From NCBI RefSeq assembly GCF_001936575.1, contig NZ_MSMP01000012.1, positions 121,706 through 185,705 on the forward strand: a stretch of DNA of 64,000 nucleotides. The letters are read 5' to 3'. This stretch comes from Tenacibaculum agarivorans (GTDB lineage Bacteria > Bacteroidota > Bacteroidia > Flavobacteriales > Flavobacteriaceae). The notes beneath the pieces were generated by a model. The model did not search any database. It saw nothing but the letters and a program-made list of their open reading frames with translations, and was not told the origin of the DNA. A program made the position numbers and the translations under genes. Below, in pieces: positions 37,060 to 46,300 of this stretch. How positions within the stretch are numbered: the first letter of the stretch is position 1; every line of letters starts with the position of its first letter.

Positions 37060-39663
37060 ATGCAGCATAATATTATGAAAGATACTAAAGAAAATAAATA
37101 TTGGTTAGGTAAATTAAATTATGAAAAAGAGAAAGCAATTATTCCTTATGAATTTGATTTAGAAGGTTCTTTTACTGAAGAAAGTTATAGTTTTCAAATT
37201 CCAAATGAGCAATATAAATTACTACAACAACTTACATCTAATGATACACTACGATTACAAATAGTCCTGTTATCTACAATAGGAATATTATTACATAAGT
37301 ATTCAGGACTAGAACTAATAAGGTTTGGTACACCATTGGATAGCCAAGAAGATAAAGCAAAAAAAGGAGGCGTAATACCTTTAGAACTTTCTTTGGAATC
37401 AAAGAAAACGTTTAGAATGCTTTTAAATGAAACAAAAGATGTATTAGTTGAAGGAATTTTTCATCAAGATTATGATATTGAAAAACTTATACAAAAGTTT
37501 AATGTTACTGATAATCATAATCCATTGTATGACGTAGTTTGTTCTATTTCAGGGATTCAAGAAGAGGTTTTAGCAACAGAAGAAACAAACAACTTCTCAA
37601 TTATTTTCGCACCAGAAGCACACGCATTAAATGTTAAAGTAAGTTACAATATCAGTAGGTACAGTAAAGTATTTATTAAAGATATTATAGAGAACTTTAC
37701 TAAAATACTAGCAATTGTTCTAGGTGATATAGATATTTCAATAGAGGATATAAAACTTTTCCCAGATCAATTAAATGTAGAAGAACATGCAGGTATTAAG
37801 AGATTAATAGATAAAACATGGATAGCTAACTTTGAAGAAAAAGTAAAAGCTACTCCTGATAAAATAGCCATCGTAGATGGTAATAATGAGCTTACTTACA
37901 AGGAGCTTAATGAATTGTCTAATAAATTGGCATACTACTTAAATGAAAATGTTTCAAAAGAATCGTCAAGTTTTGTGGCATTATTATTAGAAAATTCAAT
38001 GCATACATTTATTGGGATTATTGGAATCTTGAAAGCTGGTTTTGCTTTTTTACCTTTAGATCCATCTATTCCAATAAAAAGAATAGAACACATTCTTGAA
38101 GATGCTAACCCTTCTTTAGTATTAGTAGATGATAATTGGATTACTCTAAATGTAGCTACTAATATTCGTCATTTTAACTTAAAGAAGCTATCAGTATTAG
38201 AAGGTTATGAGCATAGTAATCTAAATGTAGAAATAGCTCTTAATGACCCAGCATATATGATTTATACCTCAGGTACTAGTGGAACACCTAAAGGAGTAAT
38301 TATTAAGCATGAATCACTAGCAAATTATACAAATTGGGCGGCAAATTATTACACAGATAACGGAGAAAGATCAGCAAATTTTCCACTATTTAGTTCAATT
38401 TCATTCGATCTTACTATAACTTCAATATTTGTTCCGTTGCTAGCGTCTGGAACTGTTGTACTATATAATAGTAGCATAGCGGAGCAATTATTCGATTCTA
38501 TACTACTAGATAATTCTTTAGGAATTATTAAGTTAACTCCATCTCATTTACGATTACTTATTGAGAGAATTAAAAATAACGATCTCAACATATCAAATTC
38601 TAAACTTCATACATTTATTGTTGGAGGAGAAGCTTTTACTTCTGAATTAGCAGAAGAATGTACATTGCATTTTCCAAACATACATTTGTATAATGAATAT
38701 GGACCTACGGAAGCAACCGTAGGATGTATTGTTCACAAATATGAAAAAAATAAAGATGCTAACTTTATAACTATTCCTGTAGGTAATCCGATAGACAACA
38801 CAACTATACATTTACTTAATGATGATAAAATACCAGTACCAAATGGAGCAATAGGAGAAATATATATAGGTGGAAAATGTTTAGCAGAAGGTTATATAAA
38901 TAATAAAACTCTAACTAATAATAAATTTATAAACCTACCAACAGGAAAAGAAGATGAACGATTTTATCAAACAGGAGATTTGGCAAAGAGAATGCCCGAT
39001 GGTACCTATATCTACTTAGGAAGAAAAGATGATCAAGTTAAAATCAATGGTTATAGAATAGAACTAGAAGAAATAGAAAAGTATGCATTAAAACATCCTG
39101 CTGTAGATAATGCTGTGGTAATAGGCCATAAAATGGGTAATATGGTTAAAGTTTTGCTATTCTTAAAAGTAGCTACCGCTACAGAAATCCAAAACTTCAA
39201 CACCTATTTATCAGAATTCTTACCAACGTACATGTTGCCCCATCAGGTTAAAATAGTTCCTCAAATCCCACTTACATCTAATGGTAAAACGGATACCAAT
39301 AAACTATTAGCTTTTGTCAAAGAAGAGGTTTATAACCAAGAATTACCAGAGAATGACACAGAGAAACAATTGTATGAAATTTGGAAAAAACATCTGGAAA
39401 ATGAAGCCATTGGTATTAATGATAATTTCTATACATCAGGAGGAGACTCAATTAAGTCATTAGGGCTTATGAATGAGATTAATAAAGCCTTCAATATAAA
39501 AATGCAAGTCAAAGACCTATACGAATTGAAGACAATTAAAAATATGGCTATTAGAATCATTGAAAAAGAAGCAACTACTTTAGATAATACTATTCATACA
39601 AATGAAGAAAGTATCAAAGAAGATATAGAAAAGCTTAAGAATGAAATTTTAAGCCAACTTTAA
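37060..39663 (+). CDS. NRPS: half-C-A(Asn)-PCP
   Basis: This 867-residue protein has about 250 N-terminal residues resembling the C-terminal lobe of a C domain (NKYWLGKL onward), again without HHxxxDG. A complete A domain and a PCP (Ser797, YTSGGDSIKS) follow. The code from Asp450 reads DLTKIGEVGK, matching the Asn code DLTKLGEVGK at all but one position. There is no epimerization domain, so L-Asn is expected. The gene starts 8 nt after the preceding stop, and that protein ends in the complete C domain needed here. A second in-frame ATG at 37075 could also serve as start. The C-terminus is a charged helix-like tail (EDIEKLKNEILSQL), possibly a docking element. Confidence 0.9.
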   Translation: MQHNIMKDTKENKYWLGKLNYEKEKAIIPYEFDLEGSFTEESYSFQIPNEQYKLLQQLTSNDTLRLQIVLLSTIGILLHKYSGLELIRFGTPLDSQEDKAKKGGVIPLELSLESKKTFRMLLNETKDVLVEGIFHQDYDIEKLIQKFNVTDNHNPLYDVVCSISGIQEEVLATEETNNFSIIFAPEAHALNVKVSYNISRYSKVFIKDIIENFTKILAIVLGDIDISIEDIKLFPDQLNVEEHAGIKRLIDKTWIANFEEKVKATPDKIAIVDGNNELTYKELNELSNKLAYYLNENVSKESSSFVALLLENSMHTFIGIIGILKAGFAFLPLDPSIPIKRIEHILEDANPSLVLVDDNWITLNVATNIRHFNLKKLSVLEGYEHSNLNVEIALNDPAYMIYTSGTSGTPKGVIIKHESLANYTNWAANYYTDNGERSANFPLFSSISFDLTITSIFVPLLASGTVVLYNSSIAEQLFDSILLDNSLGIIKLTPSHLRLLIERIKNNDLNISNSKLHTFIVGGEAFTSELAEECTLHFPNIHLYNEYGPTEATVGCIVHKYEKNKDANFITIPVGNPIDNTTIHLLNDDKIPVPNGAIGEIYIGGKCLAEGYINNKTLTNNKFINLPTGKEDERFYQTGDLAKRMPDGTYIYLGRKDDQVKINGYRIELEEIEKYALKHPAVDNAVVIGHKMGNMVKVLLFLKVATATEIQNFNTYLSEFLPTYMLPHQVKIVPQIPLTSNGKTDTNKLLAFVKEEVYNQELPENDTEKQLYEIWKKHLENEAIGINDNFYTSGGDSIKSLGLMNEINKAFNIKMQVKDLYELKTIKNMAIRIIEKEATTLDNTIHTNEESIKEDIEKLKNEILSQL

Positions 39664-40019
39664 TTAACCATCTCTATAAGAATTAACAATCAAAAAAATG
39701 AAAATAATAGATGTAAAAAACTATAAAAAAGGAGTTTTTTGCAAATTATCTTCTGAAAAATACACCAGTGATTATTACAAATACAATGGGTAATTGAGAT
39801 ATCAAAAAATTTCAATCCTAATCTTTTAAAAAGAATTTGGGTCCGATATTTATTAAGATACGTTATGACCTTTTTACTTAAAAAATGATTTTGCTCTCAA
39901 ATGTTTCAGCTCAAGCTACTTCTTTGTTTTTTGAAATTCACTTTGGTATCTAGACAGTATAAATCTATTACTAGCTGTTTGCTATAATAAATATATTCAA
40001 TCAATAATGATAACTACTA
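39664..40019 (+). other. 356-bp gap, largest break inside the synthetase run
   Basis: No conventional gene is present. A 31-codon frame lies at 39698-39793 and is listed separately. The rest has multiple stops in all three forward frames. No TTTG-N19-TAnnTTTG promoter was found; TGATTTTG near 39883-39890 is one base off and lacks a spaced -33 element. No clear terminator hairpin was seen. The gap may mark a past recombination joint between sub-operons (inference). Confidence 0.45.
39698..39793 (+). CDS. Possible 31-residue small ORF or gene remnant
   Basis: ATG at 39698 follows an A-rich stretch typical of starts in this locus. The frame encodes a basic peptide beginning MKIIDVKNYKKG and stops with TAA at 39791-39793. 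I do not recognise it. Its first residues MKII also open the docking domain of the protein at 55796, so it could be a decayed docking-domain start, but the similarity stops there. It could equally be a leader peptide or chance. Confidence 0.2.
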   Translation: MKIIDVKNYKKGVFCKLSSEKYTSDYYKYNG

Positions 40020-43000
40020 ATGCTACAACTTGATAAAAATAATATAGAGGATATATTCCCTATGTCAGATATTCAACAAGGAATGCTCTTTCATTCTTTC
40101 AAGGATGATTCTTTTACCACTTATCATGACCAAAATCTTTTTGGACTTACAGATGAAAACTTTAGTTATGAGTTGTTTCAAAAGGCAATTTTGCTAATGC
40201 TAAAAAAGCATTCTGTACTAAGAACAGTATTTAATTTAACTGATTTCAAAGACCCTATTCAAATTATTTTAAAAGAAATTGAACCAGACTTAGAGTTTCA
40301 AAATTTAGAACATTTAAATAGTGAACAAGCACAGTATGATGAAATTAGTAAGATTTTGGAAGAAGATAGAAAACGATCTTTTGATCTAAAATCATATACA
40401 GCACTATGGAGGATTAAAATTTTGAAATTACCTAAGAATGAATTATGTATTTTGTGGTTATTTCATCACGCTATTTTTGATGGGTGGAGTACTTCAAGTT
40501 TTATAACAGAATTACACAATATATATAAAACTCTTAAGGAAGATATAACGTTTAAGCCTATACCTTTAAGAAATACATATAAAGAATATATAGTAGAACA
40601 GTTGGCTTATAAAGGTTCTGAAGATGTAATAAATTTTTGGAAAAAAGAGTTGGCTGATTACAAACGCTATATTCTTAAAAATAAAGTTGAAGATTCAGAT
40701 GTTCAAGATGTAGGCTTTTTTACAGAAATATTAGATCAAACTTTATTAGATCAGATTAGAACGCAGTCCAAATTACATGAAATTCCATTAAAGACATACT
40801 GTTTAGCAGCGTATTTGTACATGCTAAGAATGTTTACTTATGATAGTGATATTCTAATTGGAGTGATGAGTAATAATCGACCATTATGTGATGATTCAGA
40901 TAAAATACTAGGATGCTTTTTAAATGCAACTCCTTTTCGTACGCAAATCCCAACCAATATAACTTGGCTAGAATTACTACAACTAGTAAATGATAAGCAA
41001 ACAGTGTTAGCAGCATATGAGAAGTTATCTTTCTTTGAGATTGTAAAAATATGCAAAGAAGATGCACCTGAACAGAATCCTTTTTTTGATGCTACATTTG
41101 ATTTTTTAGATTTCCATGTTTATAATGATCTAGACAATCATAAAGGTTTGCAAAGTAAGCATTTAAATGAACTAAATTTTGAAAGAACAAATGCTCTTTT
41201 AGATTTTGATATATCAACTACAATGAATCGTTTTCGATTTAACATTACCTATGCTACACCACTATTTGATGAGGAAAGAATTCAACGTTTTGCATTGTAC
41301 TATAAGAATATTTTAAATAAGATGGCTTATGAAGTACAAACTCCAATTCGAAATGAAGAATTATATGCATCAGAAGAAAAAGAAGCATTATTATTTCAAT
41401 TCAATAAAAATGAAATAAAAGAATTACCATCAAAAACATTTATAGATGCTTTTGAAAATGAAATTGTAAAATCACCTACAAATATTGCAGTAGTAGATGA
41501 TAATATAGCTTTATCATACAATGATCTTAATATAGCAGCTAATAAAATAGGAGCTTTATTAAAAGAATATCTAACTGAAAAAGAAGAAATAGTAATTCTT
41601 TATTTTGATAGAGGTAGTTTCTTATTGTCTGCAATGATTGGAACTTTAAAATCTGGAGGAGCATTTGTAGCTATTGATACAGAAACCCCTGAAGAAAGAA
41701 TAAAATTTATTATCGAAAATAGTAAGGCTAAGGTAGTGCTAACACAAACACATCTTGAAAATGAATTGAAAAGCCTTATTCAAGAAGAAAATATAGTATC
41801 TGAAGTTATAGTGGTATCTTCAAAAATGGAACTGACAGAAGAAATTGCTAAGATGCCTGATACAAATCTAAGAGTTGAAATTAATGGGGAAGATCTGGCT
41901 TATGTAATTTATACCTCAGGAACTACAGGAGTTCCTAAAGGAGTTATGTTGCATCATGAAGGATTATCAAATCACCTCTGGGCAGTTATCAATTTTATGC
42001 AGATTACAAACAATGATGTAATAGCACAAACGGCTTCTTGTAATTTCGATGTTAGTATAATGCAATTTTTATTATGCCTTGTGATTGGAGGAAAAACAGC
42101 AGTTATTAATAAAGATACTCAACTTCAACCAAAACGTTTTTTACAACAATTAGAAGAGTATAAAACAACAATTATAGAGTTAGTTCCTTCTCATGTTAAT
42201 ACTATTCTAGATAATATGAATACTGAAGAAACCTATCTTCAGCATTTAAGATACTTTATGTCAACAGGAGAAGTGCTTCCTGAAAGATTAGTAGCGAAAT
42301 GGTATGAAAAAAAACCAAGCATCCCAATAATAAATGCTTACGGTCCAGCAGAAACCTCAGATGATGTTACATTACATTTTGTTGAAAAAATAGATGAAAA
42401 TCCAATTCCAATTGGTAAACCATTACAAAATATACATGTACATGTTGTTGATGAATATCAACAATTATGTCCAATAGGAATCACGGGAGAAATTCTTGTA
42501 GGTGGTGTAGCAGTTGGAAAAGGATATTGGAATAACACATCTCTAACAGAAAAATCATTTATAAAAAGTCCTTTTTTAGACTATTATGAAGCTTCAGAAA
42601 AATATAACACTCTATATAGGACGGGAGATCTAGGTTATTGGACCAAAGAAGGAAATCTAATTGTAAAAGGAAGAATTGGAAATATGGTAAAAATTCGAGG
42701 AAATCGAATTGAACTTGGTGAGGTGGAAAATCATTTAGATAAAGTAGCAGGGATAGAGATGTCAATTGTTGAAGATAAAACTGTAAATGATGAGCGTGTT
42801 TTGTGCGCTTATTACATAACTAATAAAACAATAGATGTTGGTACTATTCGAGAGCAGCTTCTAATATCTTTGCCAAAATATATGCTTCCAACCTATTATG
42901 TAGAGTTAGAAGAGTTTCCAACTTCTCAAAATGGAAAAATATTAAGAGACCAATTACCAATTCCAGAGATTAAAAAAACAAATGTATCTGAGATCGATCA

Positions 43001-43313
43001 AGAAGATATTTCCGATATGGAGCATTTAATTCTTAACATTTGGAAGGAAGTATTAGGGCTAAATGAAATAGGGTTGAATGACAACTTCTTTGATGTTGGA
43101 GGACATTCTTTAAACCTTATTAAGGTAAACACAAACCTAAATGAATTGTTAGAAGAACCAGTTTCAATAGTTGCACTATTCCAATATCCTACAATTCGTT
43201 CGTTAGCAGCACATCTTCAAAAAGATACTGAGGTACATACGCTTTCTGAAGAAAGTATGGAAGAATCAGTAGAACTGATAGATGATGCAATTAATTTTTT
43301 CTCTGAAGATTAA
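40020..43313 (+). CDS. NRPS: C-A(Dab-like)-PCP
   Basis: This 1097-residue module has a C domain with HHAIFDG at 149-155. It begins NNIEDIFPMSDIQQGM and contains LGCFLNATPFR, features shared with the second C domain of the protein at 55796 and unlike the other C domains here. The A domain code from Asp677 reads DVMEMTADDK. Glu278 and Asp331 suggest a basic residue, probably Dab given the aminotransferase in the locus. The carrier is Ser1030. The chain passes from here to the PKS module in the next protein. The acidic C-terminus (VELIDDAINFFSED) may dock to that protein. The start at 40020 is the only one placing the whole C domain in frame. Confidence 0.9.
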   Translation: MLQLDKNNIEDIFPMSDIQQGMLFHSFKDDSFTTYHDQNLFGLTDENFSYELFQKAILLMLKKHSVLRTVFNLTDFKDPIQIILKEIEPDLEFQNLEHLNSEQAQYDEISKILEEDRKRSFDLKSYTALWRIKILKLPKNELCILWLFHHAIFDGWSTSSFITELHNIYKTLKEDITFKPIPLRNTYKEYIVEQLAYKGSEDVINFWKKELADYKRYILKNKVEDSDVQDVGFFTEILDQTLLDQIRTQSKLHEIPLKTYCLAAYLYMLRMFTYDSDILIGVMSNNRPLCDDSDKILGCFLNATPFRTQIPTNITWLELLQLVNDKQTVLAAYEKLSFFEIVKICKEDAPEQNPFFDATFDFLDFHVYNDLDNHKGLQSKHLNELNFERTNALLDFDISTTMNRFRFNITYATPLFDEERIQRFALYYKNILNKMAYEVQTPIRNEELYASEEKEALLFQFNKNEIKELPSKTFIDAFENEIVKSPTNIAVVDDNIALSYNDLNIAANKIGALLKEYLTEKEEIVILYFDRGSFLLSAMIGTLKSGGAFVAIDTETPEERIKFIIENSKAKVVLTQTHLENELKSLIQEENIVSEVIVVSSKMELTEEIAKMPDTNLRVEINGEDLAYVIYTSGTTGVPKGVMLHHEGLSNHLWAVINFMQITNNDVIAQTASCNFDVSIMQFLLCLVIGGKTAVINKDTQLQPKRFLQQLEEYKTTIIELVPSHVNTILDNMNTEETYLQHLRYFMSTGEVLPERLVAKWYEKKPSIPIINAYGPAETSDDVTLHFVEKIDENPIPIGKPLQNIHVHVVDEYQQLCPIGITGEILVGGVAVGKGYWNNTSLTEKSFIKSPFLDYYEASEKYNTLYRTGDLGYWTKEGNLIVKGRIGNMVKIRGNRIELGEVENHLDKVAGIEMSIVEDKTVNDERVLCAYYITNKTIDVGTIREQLLISLPKYMLPTYYVELEEFPTSQNGKILRDQLPIPEIKKTNVSEIDQEDISDMEHLILNIWKEVLGLNEIGLNDNFFDVGGHSLNLIKVNTNLNELLEEPVSIVALFQYPTIRSLAAHLQKDTEVHTLSEESMEESVELIDDAINFFSED

Positions 43314-43326
43314 AAAAAGACCCGCC

Positions 43327-46300
43327 ATGAATAAAAAATATACAGGTATGGAAATTGCCATAATTGGTATTTCCGGTAGATTCCCAAAATCAGAAAATCA
43401 TAATGAGCTATGGAAAAATCTGATAAATAATAAAGAATGTATTGATTTTTACACCAAGGAAGAACTGATAGCACAAGGTTGTGATGTCAATGAAGTTGAG
43501 CTTCCTAACTACGTTCCTGCAAATGCTTTTGTAACTAATAAAGATAAATTCCAACCTGAATTTTTTGGTTATAGTCCGAAAGAGGCAGTTATCATGACGC
43601 CACAATTACGATTATTACATGAAATGGTTTGGGAATGTTTAGAAGATGGAGGATATAATCCTTTTGAATATAAGGATTTAATAGGTATTTATGCGGGAGC
43701 CTCTAATAGTACATATTGGGAAAATCTCACCTATTTATCGGGTAAGAATGCTGAATTAGGAGAGTTTGATGCTGAACACCTCAATAATAAAGATACATCA
43801 TGTACTAAAATAGCTTATAACCTTAATTTAAGAGGACCCGCAGTTGCTATACAAACAGAGTGTTCTACAGGATTGGTTGCAATACACATGGCAGTGAAAG
43901 GGTTGTTAACTGGAGAATGTAAAATGGCATTAGCTGGAGGTATAGGATTATCTTATTATACAAAAGGAGGGTATCTACACGAAGAAGGAATGATACGCTC
44001 AAGCGATGGACATTGTCGAGCATTTGATGATAAGTCAGATGGAACAATGCTTAGTGAAGGAGGAGGAGTAGTACTTTTGAAACGTTTAAAGGACGCAATA
44101 GCGGATGGAGACCATATTTATGCTACAATTAAAGGATCTGCAATTAATAATGATGGTTATAGAAAAGTTGGTTTTACAGCTCCAAGTGTAGATGGACAAG
44201 TTGAAGTAATTAAAAAAGCACAAAAAATAGCTCGAATCCATCCAGAAAATGTCAGATTTGTTGAAACTCATGGTACTGGTACCAATTTGGGAGATCCTAT
44301 TGAATTTGATGCATTAAAAGCAGCTTTTGGTGATGTTAATGATAAAAACTGCGCATTGGGTTCTATAAAAACCAATATAGGGCATTTAGGAGAAGGAGCG
44401 GGAGTAGCAGGATTTATAAAAGTAGCATTATCATTAAAGAACCGTGTGTTTCCTGCTTCACTTAATTTTGATACACCAAATTCTAAAATAGATTTTGAAA
44501 ATAGTCCGTTTTTTGTGAATAGTGACGCTGTTAGATTACAAAAAGAGAATGAAACTCTTTTGTTGGGTGCAGTAAGCTCTTTTGGAATAGGAGGAACTAA
44601 TGTACATGTCATATTAGAAGAATATGAAGAAGAAAGAAAAGAAAAAGATAATAATCAATATGAAATTCTTCCTTTCTCAGCTCAAAATGAGTGGAGTTTA
44701 ACGCAAAATATTGAAAAGTTTAGCACTCACATTGCAGAAAAATCCATAGAAAGTATAAGTAATGTAGCTTATACATTACAACAAGGAAGAAAACATTTTC
44801 CAGTACGAACGTTCATTGTAAGCGATAATTATGGAAAAGATTTAGAAAAAAAGGTTACAAGTGTATTAGATAATGTTTCCAATTATTCAACAAAAAATGT
44901 AGATCAAATTGTTTTTATGTTCCCAGGACAAGGAAACCAATACAATTTAATGGCTAAAGAAATGTATGAATCTATTGAGTTTTTTAGAAATGAAATGGAT
45001 ACTTGTTTTGCATTGGCAAATAAATATGTAGCACATAAATTTGATTTAAAAACGCTTTTGTTAACTTCTGTAGTTGGAGATCAGAATATAAATGATACTG
45101 AAATTACACAACTATTATTGTTTATTGTAGAATATTCTTTAGCTAAATATTTAATTCAAGTAGGGGTACAACCAGATGTTTTAGTGGGGCACAGTATTGG
45201 AGAGTATGTAGCTGCGTGCTTAGCTGGTGTATTTAGTTTAGAGGATGCTATAAAAACCGTTGCGGTTAGAGGTGCACTTATGCAGAAAGCACCAAAAGGA
45301 AAGATGTTGAGTATTCCAGTTTCAGAAGATAAATTACTTCCACTACTACCCAAGAAACTTTCTGTAGCTGTAATTAATAGCAAGAATTCTTGTGTAGTTT
45401 CCGGAGATGAGCATGAGATAAAACAATTTCAAAAAGAGCTAGAAACACAAGGAATTATATCAAGAATATTAGTAACATCTCATGCCTTTCATTCACATCT
45501 TATGGATGCTGTTTTAGAGGAATTTGAATTACATTTCAATACAATTACCTTACACACTCCTAAAAAAGCATTTTTAGCGAATTCAACAGGAGGTTACATT
45601 CGTCCAGAAGAAGTAGCAACATCAGCATATTGGGTGCAACAAATACGAAAGACGGTACGATTTTCAGATTGTCTAGAAAAGATAGATAAAGAAAGCTTAT
45701 TTATAGAAGTTGGACCAGGTAGATCGTTAACTACATTTGCAAAACAAAGTGGATGTAAAAATACTATTACAACACTACGACATCCTAAAGAAGAAATAAA
45801 TGATGTAGTGTATTGTTATACTGCAATTGGTACCATTTGGCAATATGGTGTTGATATTGATTGGAGCCAGATAACAAATACTTCGGGACGTATAAAAGAA
45901 GCATTACCAACATATAGCTTTAAAAGAGAACGATATTGGATTGATGATGATCCGTTACTATTAGGGTTAGAAGCGATTCAAAATAAAGATAGAGAAGAAA
46001 AGAAACCGGTTCAGGATTGGTTTTATCAACCTTCGTGGAAACAAAAACGTATTAGTTTTTCAAAGGAAACTGAAGCAGAAAAAATAGAACATCTACTTAT
46101 TTTTGGGAATGTTGAATTATTCAAAGATGGTAATGTTATAAATGAGATTGTAGTAAACGAGCCAAAATCGGTTACAGTAATCTTTAAAAAGGGAGAACTA
46201 GTAGAAAAAGTAGTACCAGAAGAATGGACTTGTATAGAACAAGAAAGTAATACACTTGATTTTTATACAAACTTAATCCAAGATCTAAAAGCTACACAAA

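Noticed and set aside
43282..43326. Upstream start giving 15 more residues on the PKS-NRPS protein
   Set aside because: It overlaps the end of the previous gene, and the added residues have no PKS similarity. ATG 43327 leads directly into the KS start.
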